Shown in pieces: positions 44,031-53,432 of a DNA stretch of 56,625 nucleotides. The notes under the pieces were generated by a model. That model had not been told where the DNA came from. It was given only the letters and a program-made list of their open reading frames with translations, and ran no database searches. The DNA lies in assembly GCA_938016265.1 (NCBI GenBank), contig CALLWB010000111.1:1-56625 (forward strand), written 5' to 3'. The stretch is from an uncultured Saprospiraceae bacterium (GTDB taxonomy: Bacteria; Bacteroidota; Bacteroidia; Chitinophagales; Saprospiraceae). Each line of letters begins with the position of its first letter. Position 1 is the first letter of the stretch. A program made the translations under genes and the position numbers.

Positions 44031-45067
44031 CAGGAACTCCAAATGTTGCGGTGGTCATTCTTAATTATAATGGCCAAAAATTTCTGGCAGATTTTCTACC
44101 AGCCGTTTTAAAAACCACGTATTCTAATTTTGACATCTACCTCGCTGATAATAGCTCCAACGATAATTCTGTAGATTTTGTCAAAGAAACATTCCCTACC
44201 GTCAAAATCATCCAACTTGACCAAAACCATGGGTTTGCAAATGGCTATAACTTCGCCTTGGAAAAAATCAAATCTGACTATTTTGTTTTACTTAATTCTG
44301 ATGTCGAAGTTACTCCAGGTTGGATAGAACCGATTATCCAATTGATGGAAAACGACAAATCGGTTGCCGCCGTACAGCCAAAAATAATGATGCACAGTAA
44401 CAAAGGCCTGTTCGAGCACGCTGGTGGAGCAGGAGGATGGATGGACCGACTGGGCTACCCATTTTGCAGAGGCCGAATCTTTTACAAACTAGAAGAAGAC
44501 AAAGGACAATACGATGACAACGCCGAGATATTCTGGGCCTCAGGAGCATCCATGTTCGTCCGTGCTGATTTGTTTGAAAAAATTGGAGGACTGGATGGAG
44601 ATTACTTCGCGCATATGGAAGAAATAGACATGTGCTGGCGCTTAAAACGAGCAGGATACAAGGTCATGGTTTGCCCAAAATCTACGGTCTATCATGTAGG
44701 AGGCGGAACACTCCCCCCTTCCAATCCAAGAAAAACCTACCTCAACTTCCGTAACAGTCTGATTACCTTAATGAAAAATGAGCCCATCTCTAAGTTGTTG
44801 TGGCTTATTCCCTTTCGCTTAATCCTTGATGGGATAGCTGGCATCCGTTTTTTGAAGGAAGGGAAATTCAAAGATATCTGGGCAATATTAAAGGCTCATT
44901 GGGTATTCTACTTCACGCTACCAGCGACTTTAAGAAAAAGGAAAGCTTCCAATCAAAGGATTAAAACTATAAGAATAGCTCCAAACAATATTACCGGAAT
45001 CTATCAGAAAAGTATAGTTGTTCAGTTTTTTCTCCGAAAAAAACATTATTTTAAAGAGTTATTTTAA
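44027..45067 (+). CDS. Family 2 glycosyltransferase
   Basis: 346 residues. GT-A fold: VAVVILNYNGQKFL at the N-terminus, LADNSSNDNSVDFV nucleotide-sugar region and LLNSDVEV as the DxD-like site (near 90). The ASMFVRADLFEKIGGLDGDYFAHMEEIDMCWRLKRAGYK block is typical of rhamnosyl/galactosyl-type GT2 enzymes. Ends with two hydrophobic patches, which may dock it to the membrane. Probably builds cell-surface polysaccharide or glycolipid; sugar and acceptor unknown. Coupled to ribF by overlap. Confidence 0.88.
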   Translation: MTGTPNVAVVILNYNGQKFLADFLPAVLKTTYSNFDIYLADNSSNDNSVDFVKETFPTVKIIQLDQNHGFANGYNFALEKIKSDYFVLLNSDVEVTPGWIEPIIQLMENDKSVAAVQPKIMMHSNKGLFEHAGGAGGWMDRLGYPFCRGRIFYKLEEDKGQYDDNAEIFWASGASMFVRADLFEKIGGLDGDYFAHMEEIDMCWRLKRAGYKVMVCPKSTVYHVGGGTLPPSNPRKTYLNFRNSLITLMKNEPISKLLWLIPFRLILDGIAGIRFLKEGKFKDIWAILKAHWVFYFTLPATLRKRKASNQRIKTIRIAPNNITGIYQKSIVVQFFLRKKHYFKELF

Positions 45068-45108
45068 TATAATTCGTTGCATCTAAAGATGTCAAATACA
45101 TAAATTTT

Positions 45109-46017
45109 ATGTGGGAGGCTGTTGTATTGCTATTCGACACTACAAATCCAGTTCTTTACGCTATTCCTTTCTTTTTTTTGTTGATTGGGGTGGAGCTGTA
45201 TGTCAGTTATCGGGATCGGATGGATATCTATGAAACTAAAGACACGATGGCCAGTCTTACGATGGGCTTGGGGTCTGCATTTATTGATGTATTCACCAAA
45301 TCAGTCGCATTTTTCATCATGTTATGGCTTTACCAGTTTCGGATTTTTGAAGACTTGTTGGCGTTTCATTGGTGGGCTTGGGTGCTTTTGTTTTTTGCAG
45401 ACGATTTTTCGTTTTATTGGCATCATAGATCCTCGCACTCTGTCCGATTGTTGTGGGCGGCGCATGTCAATCATCATTCTTCGCAGCGATATCACTTGGC
45501 TACTGCCTTGCGGCAAAGCTGGACGGAATTGTTCTACAAATACTTTTTCTATATGTGGTTGGCGCTGTTAGGATTTCATCCGATTATGATTATCACACAA
45601 ATTGCGATCAGTTTGATTTACCAATTTTGGATTCATACACAAACCATAGGAAAACTGCCTTTCCCAATAGAATTTGTATTTAATACACCTTCGCACCACC
45701 GCGTTCACCACGCTTCCAACGTAGAGTACCTGGATCGCAATCATGCAGGAATACTGATCATCTGGGATCGGATATTTGGCACTTTCAAGGAGGAAAACCC
45801 GCAAATTCCAGTGGTGTACGGCATTGTTCAAAATATTAACACTAATAATCCCCTAAAAATAGCCACCCACGAGTTTATTGGAATCTGGCAAGATGTACGA
45901 CGAGCCCCTACCCTTTCAGATAAACTCCGATACATATTCAATCCTCCGGGTTGGAGCCACGACGGCAGCAAACTCACTACAAAGGAGATGCAAGAAGAAA
46001 CAGCAGATAGTTATTAA
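45109..46017 (+). CDS. Fatty acid hydroxylase / sterol desaturase family membrane protein
   Basis: 302 residues with four or five membrane segments. The di-iron His clusters are present: HHRSSH (H105-H110), HVNHHSSQRYH (H119-H129), H176, and SHHRVHH (H196-H201). Family members hydroxylate or desaturate lipids (sterols, fatty acids, carotenoids or sphingoid bases) using O2. Substrate unknown; glycosyltransferase upstream might act on the same lipid but this is not shown. The last residues DSY and TAA stop are part of the 8-bp repeat. Confidence 0.85.
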   Translation: MWEAVVLLFDTTNPVLYAIPFFFLLIGVELYVSYRDRMDIYETKDTMASLTMGLGSAFIDVFTKSVAFFIMLWLYQFRIFEDLLAFHWWAWVLLFFADDFSFYWHHRSSHSVRLLWAAHVNHHSSQRYHLATALRQSWTELFYKYFFYMWLALLGFHPIMIITQIAISLIYQFWIHTQTIGKLPFPIEFVFNTPSHHRVHHASNVEYLDRNHAGILIIWDRIFGTFKEENPQIPVVYGIVQNINTNNPLKIATHEFIGIWQDVRRAPTLSDKLRYIFNPPGWSHDGSKLTTKEMQEETADSY

Positions 46018-46041
46018 GTTGGGACTCAATAACTAACTAAA
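46009..46041. repeat. 8-bp repeat with a short hairpin between convergent genes
   Basis: AGTTATT (46009-46015) and AATAACT (46028-46034) form a 7-base inverted pair around a 12-base spacer. The left arm supplies the stop codon of the hydroxylase gene, and the right side lies next to the stop of the DUF1761 gene. Confidence 0.5.
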
Positions 46042-46537
46042 CAAATTGGCAAACCACCCCACACATCAAAAGCAAGGTAACCAACCAATATCCATAATGA
46101 ATCAGGATATATTTCCCTCCACGTCGTTCAAACAGCGCATTGATCGCAATTAGCGGCAGAGCAATTAAGACACTCGCAAACGCTCCATGAACCATTCCGT
46201 GACCAAAACTCCGGTGTGTATCCCCAAATTTATCCATTACCGCTTTATACAAATCACCAGTCTCCGTTCCTGCTACCATCATATTAGGGTCCATTGCAAA
46301 CAGCTGAAAAACTCCATTCTGGTGAATAGTAAGGCCAGAAACTCCAACAGCAAGAATAACACTCAACAGATAAGTCAAGCCAAATATAACAAACATGTTA
46401 GCGCCAGCAAGCTCTTCTTCTGTTTTACCAGCAGCTTTCATCCACGCATTACCAAAGACTTTTGGGTTGTACCAAACAGCACCTACAACCAATGGAATTA
46501 GCCCTGCAAGTAAGAAAAAAATTGGATTATCAAACAT
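46037..46537 (-). CDS. DUF1761 membrane protein
   Basis: 166 residues with four membrane segments (about 8-25, 48-68, 112-134, 145-163). The opening FFLLAGLIPLVVGAVWYNPKVFGNAW is characteristic of DUF1761 (often 'PxxxGxxWYxPxxFGxxW'). Small inner-membrane protein; function unknown. The TATATTTG -7 box lies 25 bases upstream of the ATG. Confidence 0.8.
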   Translation of the reverse strand: MFDNPIFFLLAGLIPLVVGAVWYNPKVFGNAWMKAAGKTEEELAGANMFVIFGLTYLLSVILAVGVSGLTIHQNGVFQLFAMDPNMMVAGTETGDLYKAVMDKFGDTHRSFGHGMVHGAFASVLIALPLIAINALFERRGGKYILIHYGYWLVTLLLMCGVVCQFV

Positions 46538-46561
46538 ATATTTATAAATTTAGTGTGAGTC

Positions 46562-46569
46562 CAAATATA
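46562..46569 (-). promoter_or_regulatory. Candidate -7 box for the DUF1761 gene
   Basis: Read leftward TATATTTG, a full match to TAnnTTTG, ending 24 bases before the ATG at 46537. Confidence 0.5.
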
Positions 46570-46681
46570 CTTATTGTAATGTACTTTGCAAAAAATTAAG
46601 TCAGTATTCCAATCACAATAAAATAAATGCAACAGCAGTCAAAAGTTGTTTTTAAAACCAATAAAGCTATTTTTCGTATTC

Positions 46682-47968
46682 CTACTTCTTTTTCTTACTC
46701 CATCGAGAAGGATAAAACACCACTTGGATCAAATTATATTCTAATTGACTAAAACTAAATTTTCCTCCCTCAACGTCAAACGATGAAAATGGGTACCATC
46801 TTAAGTTGGTTCTTAAAATGAGCGCTTCACTGGTTTTTCCAGGTACGATATCCCAACCAAAAGTGATACCTGGCTCGAAACTGTCAAAGGAGTATTCCTT
46901 AGATTCGCCATCGATACTTTGAGTATATTTCAATCTATCATAAGCTACGTTAACTCCGAGATAAGGAGCAAACCCTGAGTAATCCGTCAAAAATTTATTT
47001 ACCTCAAATGCCAAAGATATCTTCTTTATTTTTTGCTCTGCTCCGTATCCTTCTGTTTTATAGGTCGGATTTCTAAAGGAAAGCGCCGTAAACATCCCTA
47101 ATTTGTTCAATTGATACCCAACCGCCACATCAAAATAGTTGTTGGAAGTTAGTTTATCTTTTAAGTAAGGTAAGTTCTCCTGATTGTAGGAGGACGGTGA
47201 AAGGGAAAACGACAAGGAAGGCCCCGCGCCAATAAAGAAATCACCAAATCGAGTAGCATCATACCCTAACTGAGATGTTTTTGGATAGCTGTTCCATTCT
47301 TCATTGATTACTGGATCTTTTTTCCGAGTGGCATCAAAGGAATAATTTAATCCTATTTGAAAATTGAATTTTGGAGTTTCGATTTCAGCAATCGTAGTCC
47401 TGGACAAGGGATAATCCCATTTATTATCGTAATAATAACCAAGTCCCATCCTAAGCATAACGTTTTTATAGCCATACATCAGCCCGACTTCCGGTACTAG
47501 CATAAAATCTTTAGAAAGTACCGTTTGATTTTCTTCAGGTTTTATTTTTTGTTGAAAATCTGTGGCTCCCCAACTTGCTCCCAAGTATGGCCGCAATTTG
47601 TTTTCTCTAAACGCCCAAGGTAAAATACGTGCACCAGTAACCACATAGTTGATTAGTTGGAAGTCCGTCTCTTCCTCCTTCTTAAAATTCACCTGATTCA
47701 ATGGAAAAGTAATGTAAAACTCTGCGTGGCCCCAAAAATGAAATGCCCCCCAGTTTAGATACTGCGTCATGGAAGCACCATTTTCAAAAGATGTCACTTG
47801 ATTGTTTACCAATCTTTTTCCTGTGAAGGAAGGGGAAAAATTTCCGCCAAGCTCAAAATACATTTTTGCAAAATCCAGACGCTTCTTTCCTTCTAGCTGT
47901 GATTCCTCCTGAGCAAAACCGTTTAGGCTAAATAATGCTATAATTCCAATTAATACATACTGCTTCAT
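46682..47968 (-). CDS. Outer membrane beta-barrel protein
   Basis: 428 residues from the ATG at 47968, chosen because it begins a Sec signal (MKQYVLIGIIALFSLNGFAQ) and has a TACATTTG -7 box 18 bases upstream; the frame itself is open to 48088 but the extra 40 residues (Cys-rich) are not signal-like. The mature chain is alternating strands with aromatic girdles and Gly turns, as in OmpA/porin-type barrels (YGYKNVMLRMGLGYYYD, FNFQIGLNYSFDA). Two similar halves may each be a barrel-like unit. The C-terminal stretch ends LIQVVFYPSRWSKKKK, not the usual terminal Phe. Function unknown. Confidence 0.8.
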   Translation of the reverse strand: MKQYVLIGIIALFSLNGFAQEESQLEGKKRLDFAKMYFELGGNFSPSFTGKRLVNNQVTSFENGASMTQYLNWGAFHFWGHAEFYITFPLNQVNFKKEEETDFQLINYVVTGARILPWAFRENKLRPYLGASWGATDFQQKIKPEENQTVLSKDFMLVPEVGLMYGYKNVMLRMGLGYYYDNKWDYPLSRTTIAEIETPKFNFQIGLNYSFDATRKKDPVINEEWNSYPKTSQLGYDATRFGDFFIGAGPSLSFSLSPSSYNQENLPYLKDKLTSNNYFDVAVGYQLNKLGMFTALSFRNPTYKTEGYGAEQKIKKISLAFEVNKFLTDYSGFAPYLGVNVAYDRLKYTQSIDGESKEYSFDSFEPGITFGWDIVPGKTSEALILRTNLRWYPFSSFDVEGGKFSFSQLEYNLIQVVFYPSRWSKKKK

Positions 47969-47986
47969 AATTTCTATTTTTTGAAA

Positions 47987-47994
47987 CAAATGTA
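47987..47994 (-). promoter_or_regulatory. Candidate -7 box for the beta-barrel gene
   Basis: Read leftward TACATTTG, matching TAnnTTTG, 18 bases before the ATG at 47968. It lies inside the longer reading frame and so supports the shorter start. Confidence 0.55.
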
Positions 47995-48308
47995 TCTGAA
48001 GAAATCGGTTCTGGCAATCGGGCAAAAGTAGGAAATACAAGCAAATACAGGAATTCATACAAAAGTATGACTCCTGATAATCAATCAATTAGGCAAAACT
48101 CAATAAAACGAGGCTATTTTAAGAATAAACTACAAACAAGCAAAAGAACAAACCGTTACGTATAAAATGAAGAATAAAAGAGCAGCATTTAATCAACTTT
48201 ATACTAAAACCACTGCTGATCACCTATTTTGGCTTAATACATTCTACCCTACATCTAGTAAATAAACTTATTGTTTGTAACTTGCAATCCAAGAATAAAA
48301 CAGGATTT

Positions 48309-49439
48309 ATGCACAAAGCTTTCCATTCGTTGATTGGTCTTTTTTTTATTTTAATGTTAAGTTGCTGTCAGACCCCATCAGCAAATCAAGGCACACCGAA
48401 CTCCAACCCGGAGATTCAGTTCGCCAAGAATTTCACCATCGAAAATAAGAAAGGATATTCCGTCCTAACAGTAAAAAACCCTTGGAAGGGCTCCAATCAG
48501 ATATTTAAATACGTAGTACACCCTCGTGGAGCACCAGTTCCAACCGGACTTAAGAACGCAGTATTCATTCCTACCCCAATAAAATCAGTAGCCTGCCTGT
48601 CTACCACCCATGTTGGCCTTTTAAACTTTCTGGATGCTGGTGATTTGATCACAGCGATGTCAGGAACTGCCTATGTTTATGATGAAAAGATTCGCCAACG
48701 AATACAATCAAACGAAATAACAGAACTAGGAAATAGCGAAAACCTCAATTTTGAAAAACTGATAGAGGCGGCGCCTGATGTGGTATTCACCTACAGCCTG
48801 GGTACAGACAACAACATGGCAAAGATGAAAGAGTTAGGCATAAAACCAGTCATCCTCGCTGAATATATGGACCATAGCCCCCTCGCCAGAGCAGAATGGG
48901 TCAAATTCTTAGCCGTCCTCCTAGGCAAACAACAACTTGCCAATCAAAAATTTGATAAAATAGCTACCGAATACCACCAATTAGAAGCCAAAGTAAAAAA
49001 CCTTAAACAACCCTCTGTGTTCACCGGAATGGGTTACGAAGGCAATTGGTACGTACCAGGCGGAGAAAGCTACGTGGCACAGAACATAAAGGACGCAGGG
49101 GGCAATTATCTATGGAAGGATCAAAAAGGCCACAGCAGCATCATGCTCGACTTTGAAGCAGTATTCGACAAAGCCAAAGAAACAGATGTCTGGATAAATG
49201 TCGGTATCGTAAACAACAAAGAAGACATCAGCAAGATTGATGAGCGATATGCAAAATTTAACGCCTATCAATCCGGACGAATCTTTAATGGAAATGCTAG
49301 AGTGTCCCAAGGTGGTGGCTACGACATCTACGAATCAGCAGTTGTCCATCCACACATTGTCTTAAAGGACATGATAAAAATTTTCCACCCGAATACAATC
49401 CCGGACCATAAACTATATTATTACCAGCAGCTGAAGTAA
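48309..49439 (+). CDS. ABC transporter substrate-binding lipoprotein (metal-chelate/B12 type)
   Basis: 376 residues from the ATG at 48309; the frame extends to a TTG at 48282, which would put nine residues before the signal. A lipoprotein signal ends in LMLSCC. The fold is the class III periplasmic binding protein: VACLSTTHVGLLNFLDA, DLITAMSGTAYVYD, NLNFEKLIEAAPDVVFTY and a final YDIYESAVVHPHIVLKDMIKIFHP that is typical of the ferric-siderophore/heme/B12 group. Captures an iron complex or cobalamin and hands it to the FecCD permease encoded 2 bases downstream. No ATPase follows. Confidence 0.88.
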   Translation: MHKAFHSLIGLFFILMLSCCQTPSANQGTPNSNPEIQFAKNFTIENKKGYSVLTVKNPWKGSNQIFKYVVHPRGAPVPTGLKNAVFIPTPIKSVACLSTTHVGLLNFLDAGDLITAMSGTAYVYDEKIRQRIQSNEITELGNSENLNFEKLIEAAPDVVFTYSLGTDNNMAKMKELGIKPVILAEYMDHSPLARAEWVKFLAVLLGKQQLANQKFDKIATEYHQLEAKVKNLKQPSVFTGMGYEGNWYVPGGESYVAQNIKDAGGNYLWKDQKGHSSIMLDFEAVFDKAKETDVWINVGIVNNKEDISKIDERYAKFNAYQSGRIFNGNARVSQGGGYDIYESAVVHPHIVLKDMIKIFHPNTIPDHKLYYYQQLK

Positions 49440-49440
49440 T

Positions 49441-50463
49441 TTGGAAGATCAAAAAAACAGAAAGACCATTTGGATATTAGGAGCATTAGGGGTATTCGCC
49501 TTTTTGCTCCACATTGCCATTGGGTCGGTCTATATTCCTATTGCAGAGGTGGTTACCGCATTATTTGGAGGAATCCCTTCAAAAGAAACCTGGTCAACAA
49601 TAATTTGGAGTTTCAGAATACCTAGAGCTACGACTGCCGTTCTCATTGGTGCAAGTCTTTCCTTAAGTGGATTGATGATGCAAACCTTGTTTCGCAATCC
49701 CATCGCAGGTCCATTTGTACTTGGGATAAGTGCTGGAGCAAGCCTAGGAGCAGCTATTTTGATACTAGGAACTGGGATGCTAGGCATCAATCTATATCTA
49801 AACCCTTTAAATCACTGGAATCTTGCCATTTTTTCCATCCTTGGTTCAATCCTCGTTTTATTAATGGTTCTAGCGGCTTCTCTTCGTGTAAGAGACGTAG
49901 CCACCTTGCTTATTGTGGGCTTGATGTTTGGCAGTGCCACAAGTGCCCTGGTGACAATTTTACAATATAATAGTGAGCAGGAAGCCTTAAAACGTTTTGT
50001 ATTGTGGAATTTTGGTAGTCTAGGAGGTGTTACTCAGTCAGAGTTACTCGTCCTTTTTTCTGCAGTAGCTATCGGCACCCTATGGACTTTTGGCCTTGCA
50101 AAATCCTTGAATGCCTTGCTGATTGGTGAAGATTATGCTAAAAGTTTGGGCTTAAATGTAAAGCGTGCTCGTTTTCAGATTATTTCAGCCACAGCTTTAT
50201 TGGCTGGCACTGCTACTGCTTTCTGCGGGCCAATTGCTTTTGTTGGGATCGCAGTCCCTCACCTTACCAGAATGTTACTTCGAACCCGCCAGCATGTTCA
50301 ACTGATTCCAGCTACAATTTTATTTGGAATATTGGTCATGCTCCTTTGTGATCTGATTGCTCAACTACCCTTTCTGGAGCAAAACCTTCCAATTAATGCC
50401 GTAACTTCTCTACTTGGAGCACCAATGGTAATTTGGATAATCCTGAAAAGACGAAGAGTTTAA
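49441..50463 (+). CDS. FecCD-type ABC transporter permease, TTG start
   Basis: 340 residues with about ten membrane helices. The FecCD pattern is clear: WSFRIPRATTAVLIGASLSLSGLMMQTLFRNPIAGPFVLGISAGASLGAA near 55-105, LGLNVKRARF, and CGPIAFVGIAVPHLTRML (EAA-like loop) near 262-280. Start is a TTG at 49441, two bases after the previous stop, since no ATG lies near the first helix. Moves the siderophore or B12 complex across the inner membrane. The ATP-binding subunit that should follow is not in this window; the next gene is leftward purC, so it must be encoded elsewhere. Confidence 0.9.
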   Translation: MEDQKNRKTIWILGALGVFAFLLHIAIGSVYIPIAEVVTALFGGIPSKETWSTIIWSFRIPRATTAVLIGASLSLSGLMMQTLFRNPIAGPFVLGISAGASLGAAILILGTGMLGINLYLNPLNHWNLAIFSILGSILVLLMVLAASLRVRDVATLLIVGLMFGSATSALVTILQYNSEQEALKRFVLWNFGSLGGVTQSELLVLFSAVAIGTLWTFGLAKSLNALLIGEDYAKSLGLNVKRARFQIISATALLAGTATAFCGPIAFVGIAVPHLTRMLLRTRQHVQLIPATILFGILVMLLCDLIAQLPFLEQNLPINAVTSLLGAPMVIWIILKRRRV

Positions 50464-50494
50464 TCAATGTTCAATAATCGAAGCAGGCAGTCCC

Positions 50495-51463
50495 CTACCC
50501 TGCTAACTCACCAATTGCGCTATCTATATTACGCTTAATCCGCTCCTGCAAATCGCCTTCAGGGGCACGCTCAAATTTAAGGCCGGTTATCTTTTCGTAC
50601 AATTCGATATATCGATCAGTTACCAAATTGATAAACTCATCTGGCATAAAAGGCATTTGTTGTCCTTCTTTCCCTTGAAATCCGTTTTCCATTAGCCATT
50701 CCCGCACAAACTCCTTAGAAAGCTGTCGCTGTCGCTCTCCGTTATCCTGGCGCTCTGCATATCCATCCAAGTAAAAATAGCGAGAGCTATCCGGTGTATG
50801 GATCTCATCGATCAAATAAATTTTGTTGTCTGCTTTGCCAAACTCATATTTGGTGTCTACTAGGATTAGCCCCCTCTCTTTCGCCATTTCTGTTCCCCGT
50901 TGAAACAAAGCCTTTGTATAGTTCTCTAATTGTATGTAGTCCGCCTCAGAAACAATTCCTTTTGCTAGAATTTCTTCTCTGGAGATATCTTCATCGTGCC
51001 CTACATCTTCTTTTGTTGTAGGTGTAATGATTGGTGTTGGAAATCGGTCATTCTCCTTCATACCATCAGGCAATGGAACACCGCAGAGCATTCGTTTACC
51101 AGATTTGTAGGTACGCCAGGCATGTCCTGTGAGATAACCTCTAATCACCATTTCAATTGCAAATGGCTCGCAAAAGGTACCTATCGTCACATTAGGATCC
51201 GGGCTGGAATGCACCCAATTCGGTACCACATCTCTTGTAGCATTCAAGAAGAAGGCAGCAGTTTGATTAAGGACTTGTCCTTTACAGGGAATTGGACGAG
51301 GTAATACATGATCGAAAGCAGAGATCCTGTCGGAAGCTACCATAATCAAGTATTGGTCATCAACAGTATAGACATCTCTTACTTTACCACGGTAAAAGTT
51401 AGTTTGACGGTCAAATTTAAAATCAGTCTGGTGGATAGAATTACTTTCTATGGTCATGCTCAT
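50495..51463 (-). CDS. purC: SAICAR synthase
   Basis: 322 residues. Joins CAIR and aspartate with ATP to SAICAR, a step before the PurB reaction. Motifs: [10 protein letters not shown] near 23-32 (glycine-rich ATP loop), [30 protein letters not shown] and [10 protein letters not shown], then the [14 protein letters not shown] block. It is longer than the about 240-residue E. coli type because it is of the larger form with a C-terminal helical extension (residues 250-322). Start at ATG 51463; a second ATG two codons later is possible. CAAAATTA (leftward TAATTTTG box) lies 24 bases upstream. Confidence 0.95.
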   Translation of the reverse strand: MSMTIESNSIHQTDFKFDRQTNFYRGKVRDVYTVDDQYLIMVASDRISAFDHVLPRPIPCKGQVLNQTAAFFLNATRDVVPNWVHSSPDPNVTIGTFCEPFAIEMVIRGYLTGHAWRTYKSGKRMLCGVPLPDGMKENDRFPTPIITPTTKEDVGHDEDISREEILAKGIVSEADYIQLENYTKALFQRGTEMAKERGLILVDTKYEFGKADNKIYLIDEIHTPDSSRYFYLDGYAERQDNGERQRQLSKEFVREWLMENGFQGKEGQQMPFMPDEFINLVTDRYIELYEKITGLKFERAPEGDLQERIKRNIDSAIGELAG

Positions 51464-51486
51464 TGATTTAGTGATATTTAATATGG

Positions 51487-51494
51487 CAAAATTA
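51487..51494 (-). promoter_or_regulatory. Candidate -7 box for purC
   Basis: Read leftward TAATTTTG, matching TAnnTTTG, 23 bases before the ATG. Confidence 0.5.
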
Positions 51495-51661
51495 AGACTT
51501 TTGAATTCATAAAAGCACTAAATTTTCATAATAGAAAGTTATCCACAAACTTGGCATTTTTATCCACATAATCAGGTAAAATCATAAACCCAATTTTGTC
51601 ATTTAGTTAAATTTCCAAGAACAAATTTGGATTACCATACTTCCTACCCTTCAGACTTGGA

Positions 51662-51692
51662 CAAAAAAAAGGAGAAAGCAAAGCTTTCTCCT
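51662..51692 (-). terminator. Terminator of the T9SS protein gene
   Basis: Perfect 10-pair stem AGGAGAAAGC/GCTTTCTCCT (51670-51679 with 51683-51692), 3-base loop, eight T on the leftward strand. Lies 44 bases beyond the stop codon at 51736. Confidence 0.9.
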
Positions 51693-51735
51693 ATGAATTA
51701 TAACCTATTTCTAGATTAGATTCGCACTTAATATA

Positions 51736-52917
51736 TTAGTCTACTTTTACAAATTTCTTAGGAGTGGAGAACCAATCTGAATCTTTAATTTGCATGAAGT
51801 AAGTACCAGAAGATAACTTCGCAGCATCATACTGTAGCAAGTTAGGTCCTTCAGTAAGTGTAATTGTTCTTTCTTCAATGATTTTACCATCTACAGAAGT
51901 AACAACTAGTCGAGCATCTGCAGTAAAAGTATCATTTACTAACTTGATGTTTACAACCTCATTTGTTCCAACTGGGTTAGGATAAAGTTCTGAAATACCT
52001 CTTACTTCAGCAAAACAAGTTGATTTAACTTGTATTACATTGAATGTTTCAGCTGTACCGTCAGTATCAACCTGAGACAATCTATAGTAGTTAAGTACCC
52101 CAATGTTTCTATCTGTAAAGTTGTAAGTATGAGCATCAGTTGTAGTTCCTTGTCCATCAATCATTGCTATTTGGTCGTAATCGTCACCATTGTAGCTTCT
52201 TTCAAGAATAAAGTGATCATTGTTAGACTCTGTTAGAGTAGTCCAGGTAAGATCAATTGTACATTCATTCTCAGTACCTTTAAATTCTTTCAATTCAATT
52301 GGTAATGGACCACAAATAGGACCTGCACAGTTTTCGAAATCTGTGTAAATGTTTTCTGCAGCAGCAAACAAGGTACCAGCAGATTTTTCACCAATAAATG
52401 TAGGAGGGAAATTTTCAGGAGCAGAATCATGCCAGATTAAATCAGGGCAAAGATTACCATCTAAAATTTCAAAGCTAAGTCTACCTACTTTTGTCCATAC
52501 AAGTTCTTTTACAGGATATCCATCTCCTCCAGCAAGAACCACGTTATATGATGATACGGAATCGATAGATCCAGTTAATGTATGTGGATCATAAAAACTT
52601 CCAGTTCCATCAACTTGAACGAAACCAGTAATAAATTCTTGAACTATTTGAACACTTCTATCTGCGATTGGAAGACTTAGATCATAAGCCTTGATTGCAC
52701 TCTTGTTGAAAGAGAAACGATAGTTTTGATCTGACATATTGAATTCTGAAGCAGCGTCTTTTGCTCTAACTTCAACATCAACAAAATAATACCCTCCTGT
52801 ACAATCGAAGCTCGCCATATTGAATCGAACATCAAATGCGCCATTGTTTTGGGCAAAAATAGCAGCAGAGCTAAACAAAAATAGTGCTACTAGGGAAAGG
52901 TTAATAATAAATTTCAT
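51736..52917 (-). CDS. Secreted protein with T9SS sorting domain
   Basis: 393 residues. Sec signal (1-22, AAIFAQ). The first domain (25-205) is a beta-sandwich, probably cohesin-like or a cellulose-binding-type fold (FDVRFNMASFDCTGGYYFVDVEVRAKD), seen in many Bacteroidota secreted proteins. A fibronectin-like linker follows (ELKEFKGTENECTIDLTWTTLTESNND ... YRLSQVDTDG), then a type A sorting domain (SELYPNPVGTNEVVNIKL ... SSGTYFMQIKDS ... KFVKVD). T9SS cargo; function otherwise unknown. Its 5' region of about 500 bases is AT-rich. Confidence 0.85.
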   Translation of the reverse strand: MKFIINLSLVALFLFSSAAIFAQNNGAFDVRFNMASFDCTGGYYFVDVEVRAKDAASEFNMSDQNYRFSFNKSAIKAYDLSLPIADRSVQIVQEFITGFVQVDGTGSFYDPHTLTGSIDSVSSYNVVLAGGDGYPVKELVWTKVGRLSFEILDGNLCPDLIWHDSAPENFPPTFIGEKSAGTLFAAAENIYTDFENCAGPICGPLPIELKEFKGTENECTIDLTWTTLTESNNDHFILERSYNGDDYDQIAMIDGQGTTTDAHTYNFTDRNIGVLNYYRLSQVDTDGTAETFNVIQVKSTCFAEVRGISELYPNPVGTNEVVNIKLVNDTFTADARLVVTSVDGKIIEERTITLTEGPNLLQYDAAKLSSGTYFMQIKDSDWFSTPKKFVKVD

Positions 52918-53432
52918 GACTCTGTTGTTTAATAATTGTAAAAGTAAATCTTATAAATCTCAATTTGTGACTTGAATTATTGCTAGTAATTAATACAAAT
53001 TTATCATTTATCATCAAAATACAAAAAACTTTTCAATTGTTTTTTCGATAAAAATCGTTTTTTTCAATCAGACAGTATTTTGAAAATTGTGACAATAATA
53101 ATAGATAAATTCTATCAACAAAAACACACTTCAAGGCGTGAAACACCCAATCAAACTATTCTTTACGGCCTAAATTACAAAAAACAATATTTCTATAAAA
53201 TGTGACACAGAACAAGCGTTTTTATCATTGTGCTTCTAGAATATAAGTCGAGAAACACTCAGTTTCGGTTGCACCCAAAGATAAATATTTTTTCATTAAA
53301 TTCCATCAAATTTAATGCAGTATTCCCTGAATACTAACACAATACAAGTAAATCACGTAAATAATAAAGCCACGTGTTCGAGATTGAACACGTGGCTTTT
53401 TTATTACGCAATAAATCGCGTTTTATTTATGA
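52918..53432. other. Intergenic region with terminator
   Basis: 515 AT-rich bases between two leftward genes. The terminator at 53366-53405 is the only clear element. No small gene or -7 box of good quality seen. Confidence 0.5.
53366..53405. terminator. Terminator of the giant adhesin gene
   Basis: Perfect 14-pair stem (53366-53379 with 53386-53399; core GCCACGTGTTC) with a 6-base loop, T-rich on both sides. It lies 28 bases beyond the stop codon at 53433. The T-run is longer on the rightward strand, so it may also block readthrough in that direction. Confidence 0.85.

Noticed and set aside
47969-48088. Upstream 40-codon extension of the beta-barrel gene
   Set aside because: A TAnnTTTG box lies within it and the Sec signal starts at 47968.
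48167-48265. 32-codon frame upstream of the binding-protein gene
   Set aside because: It lies in the probable promoter/leader region and shows no recognisable feature.
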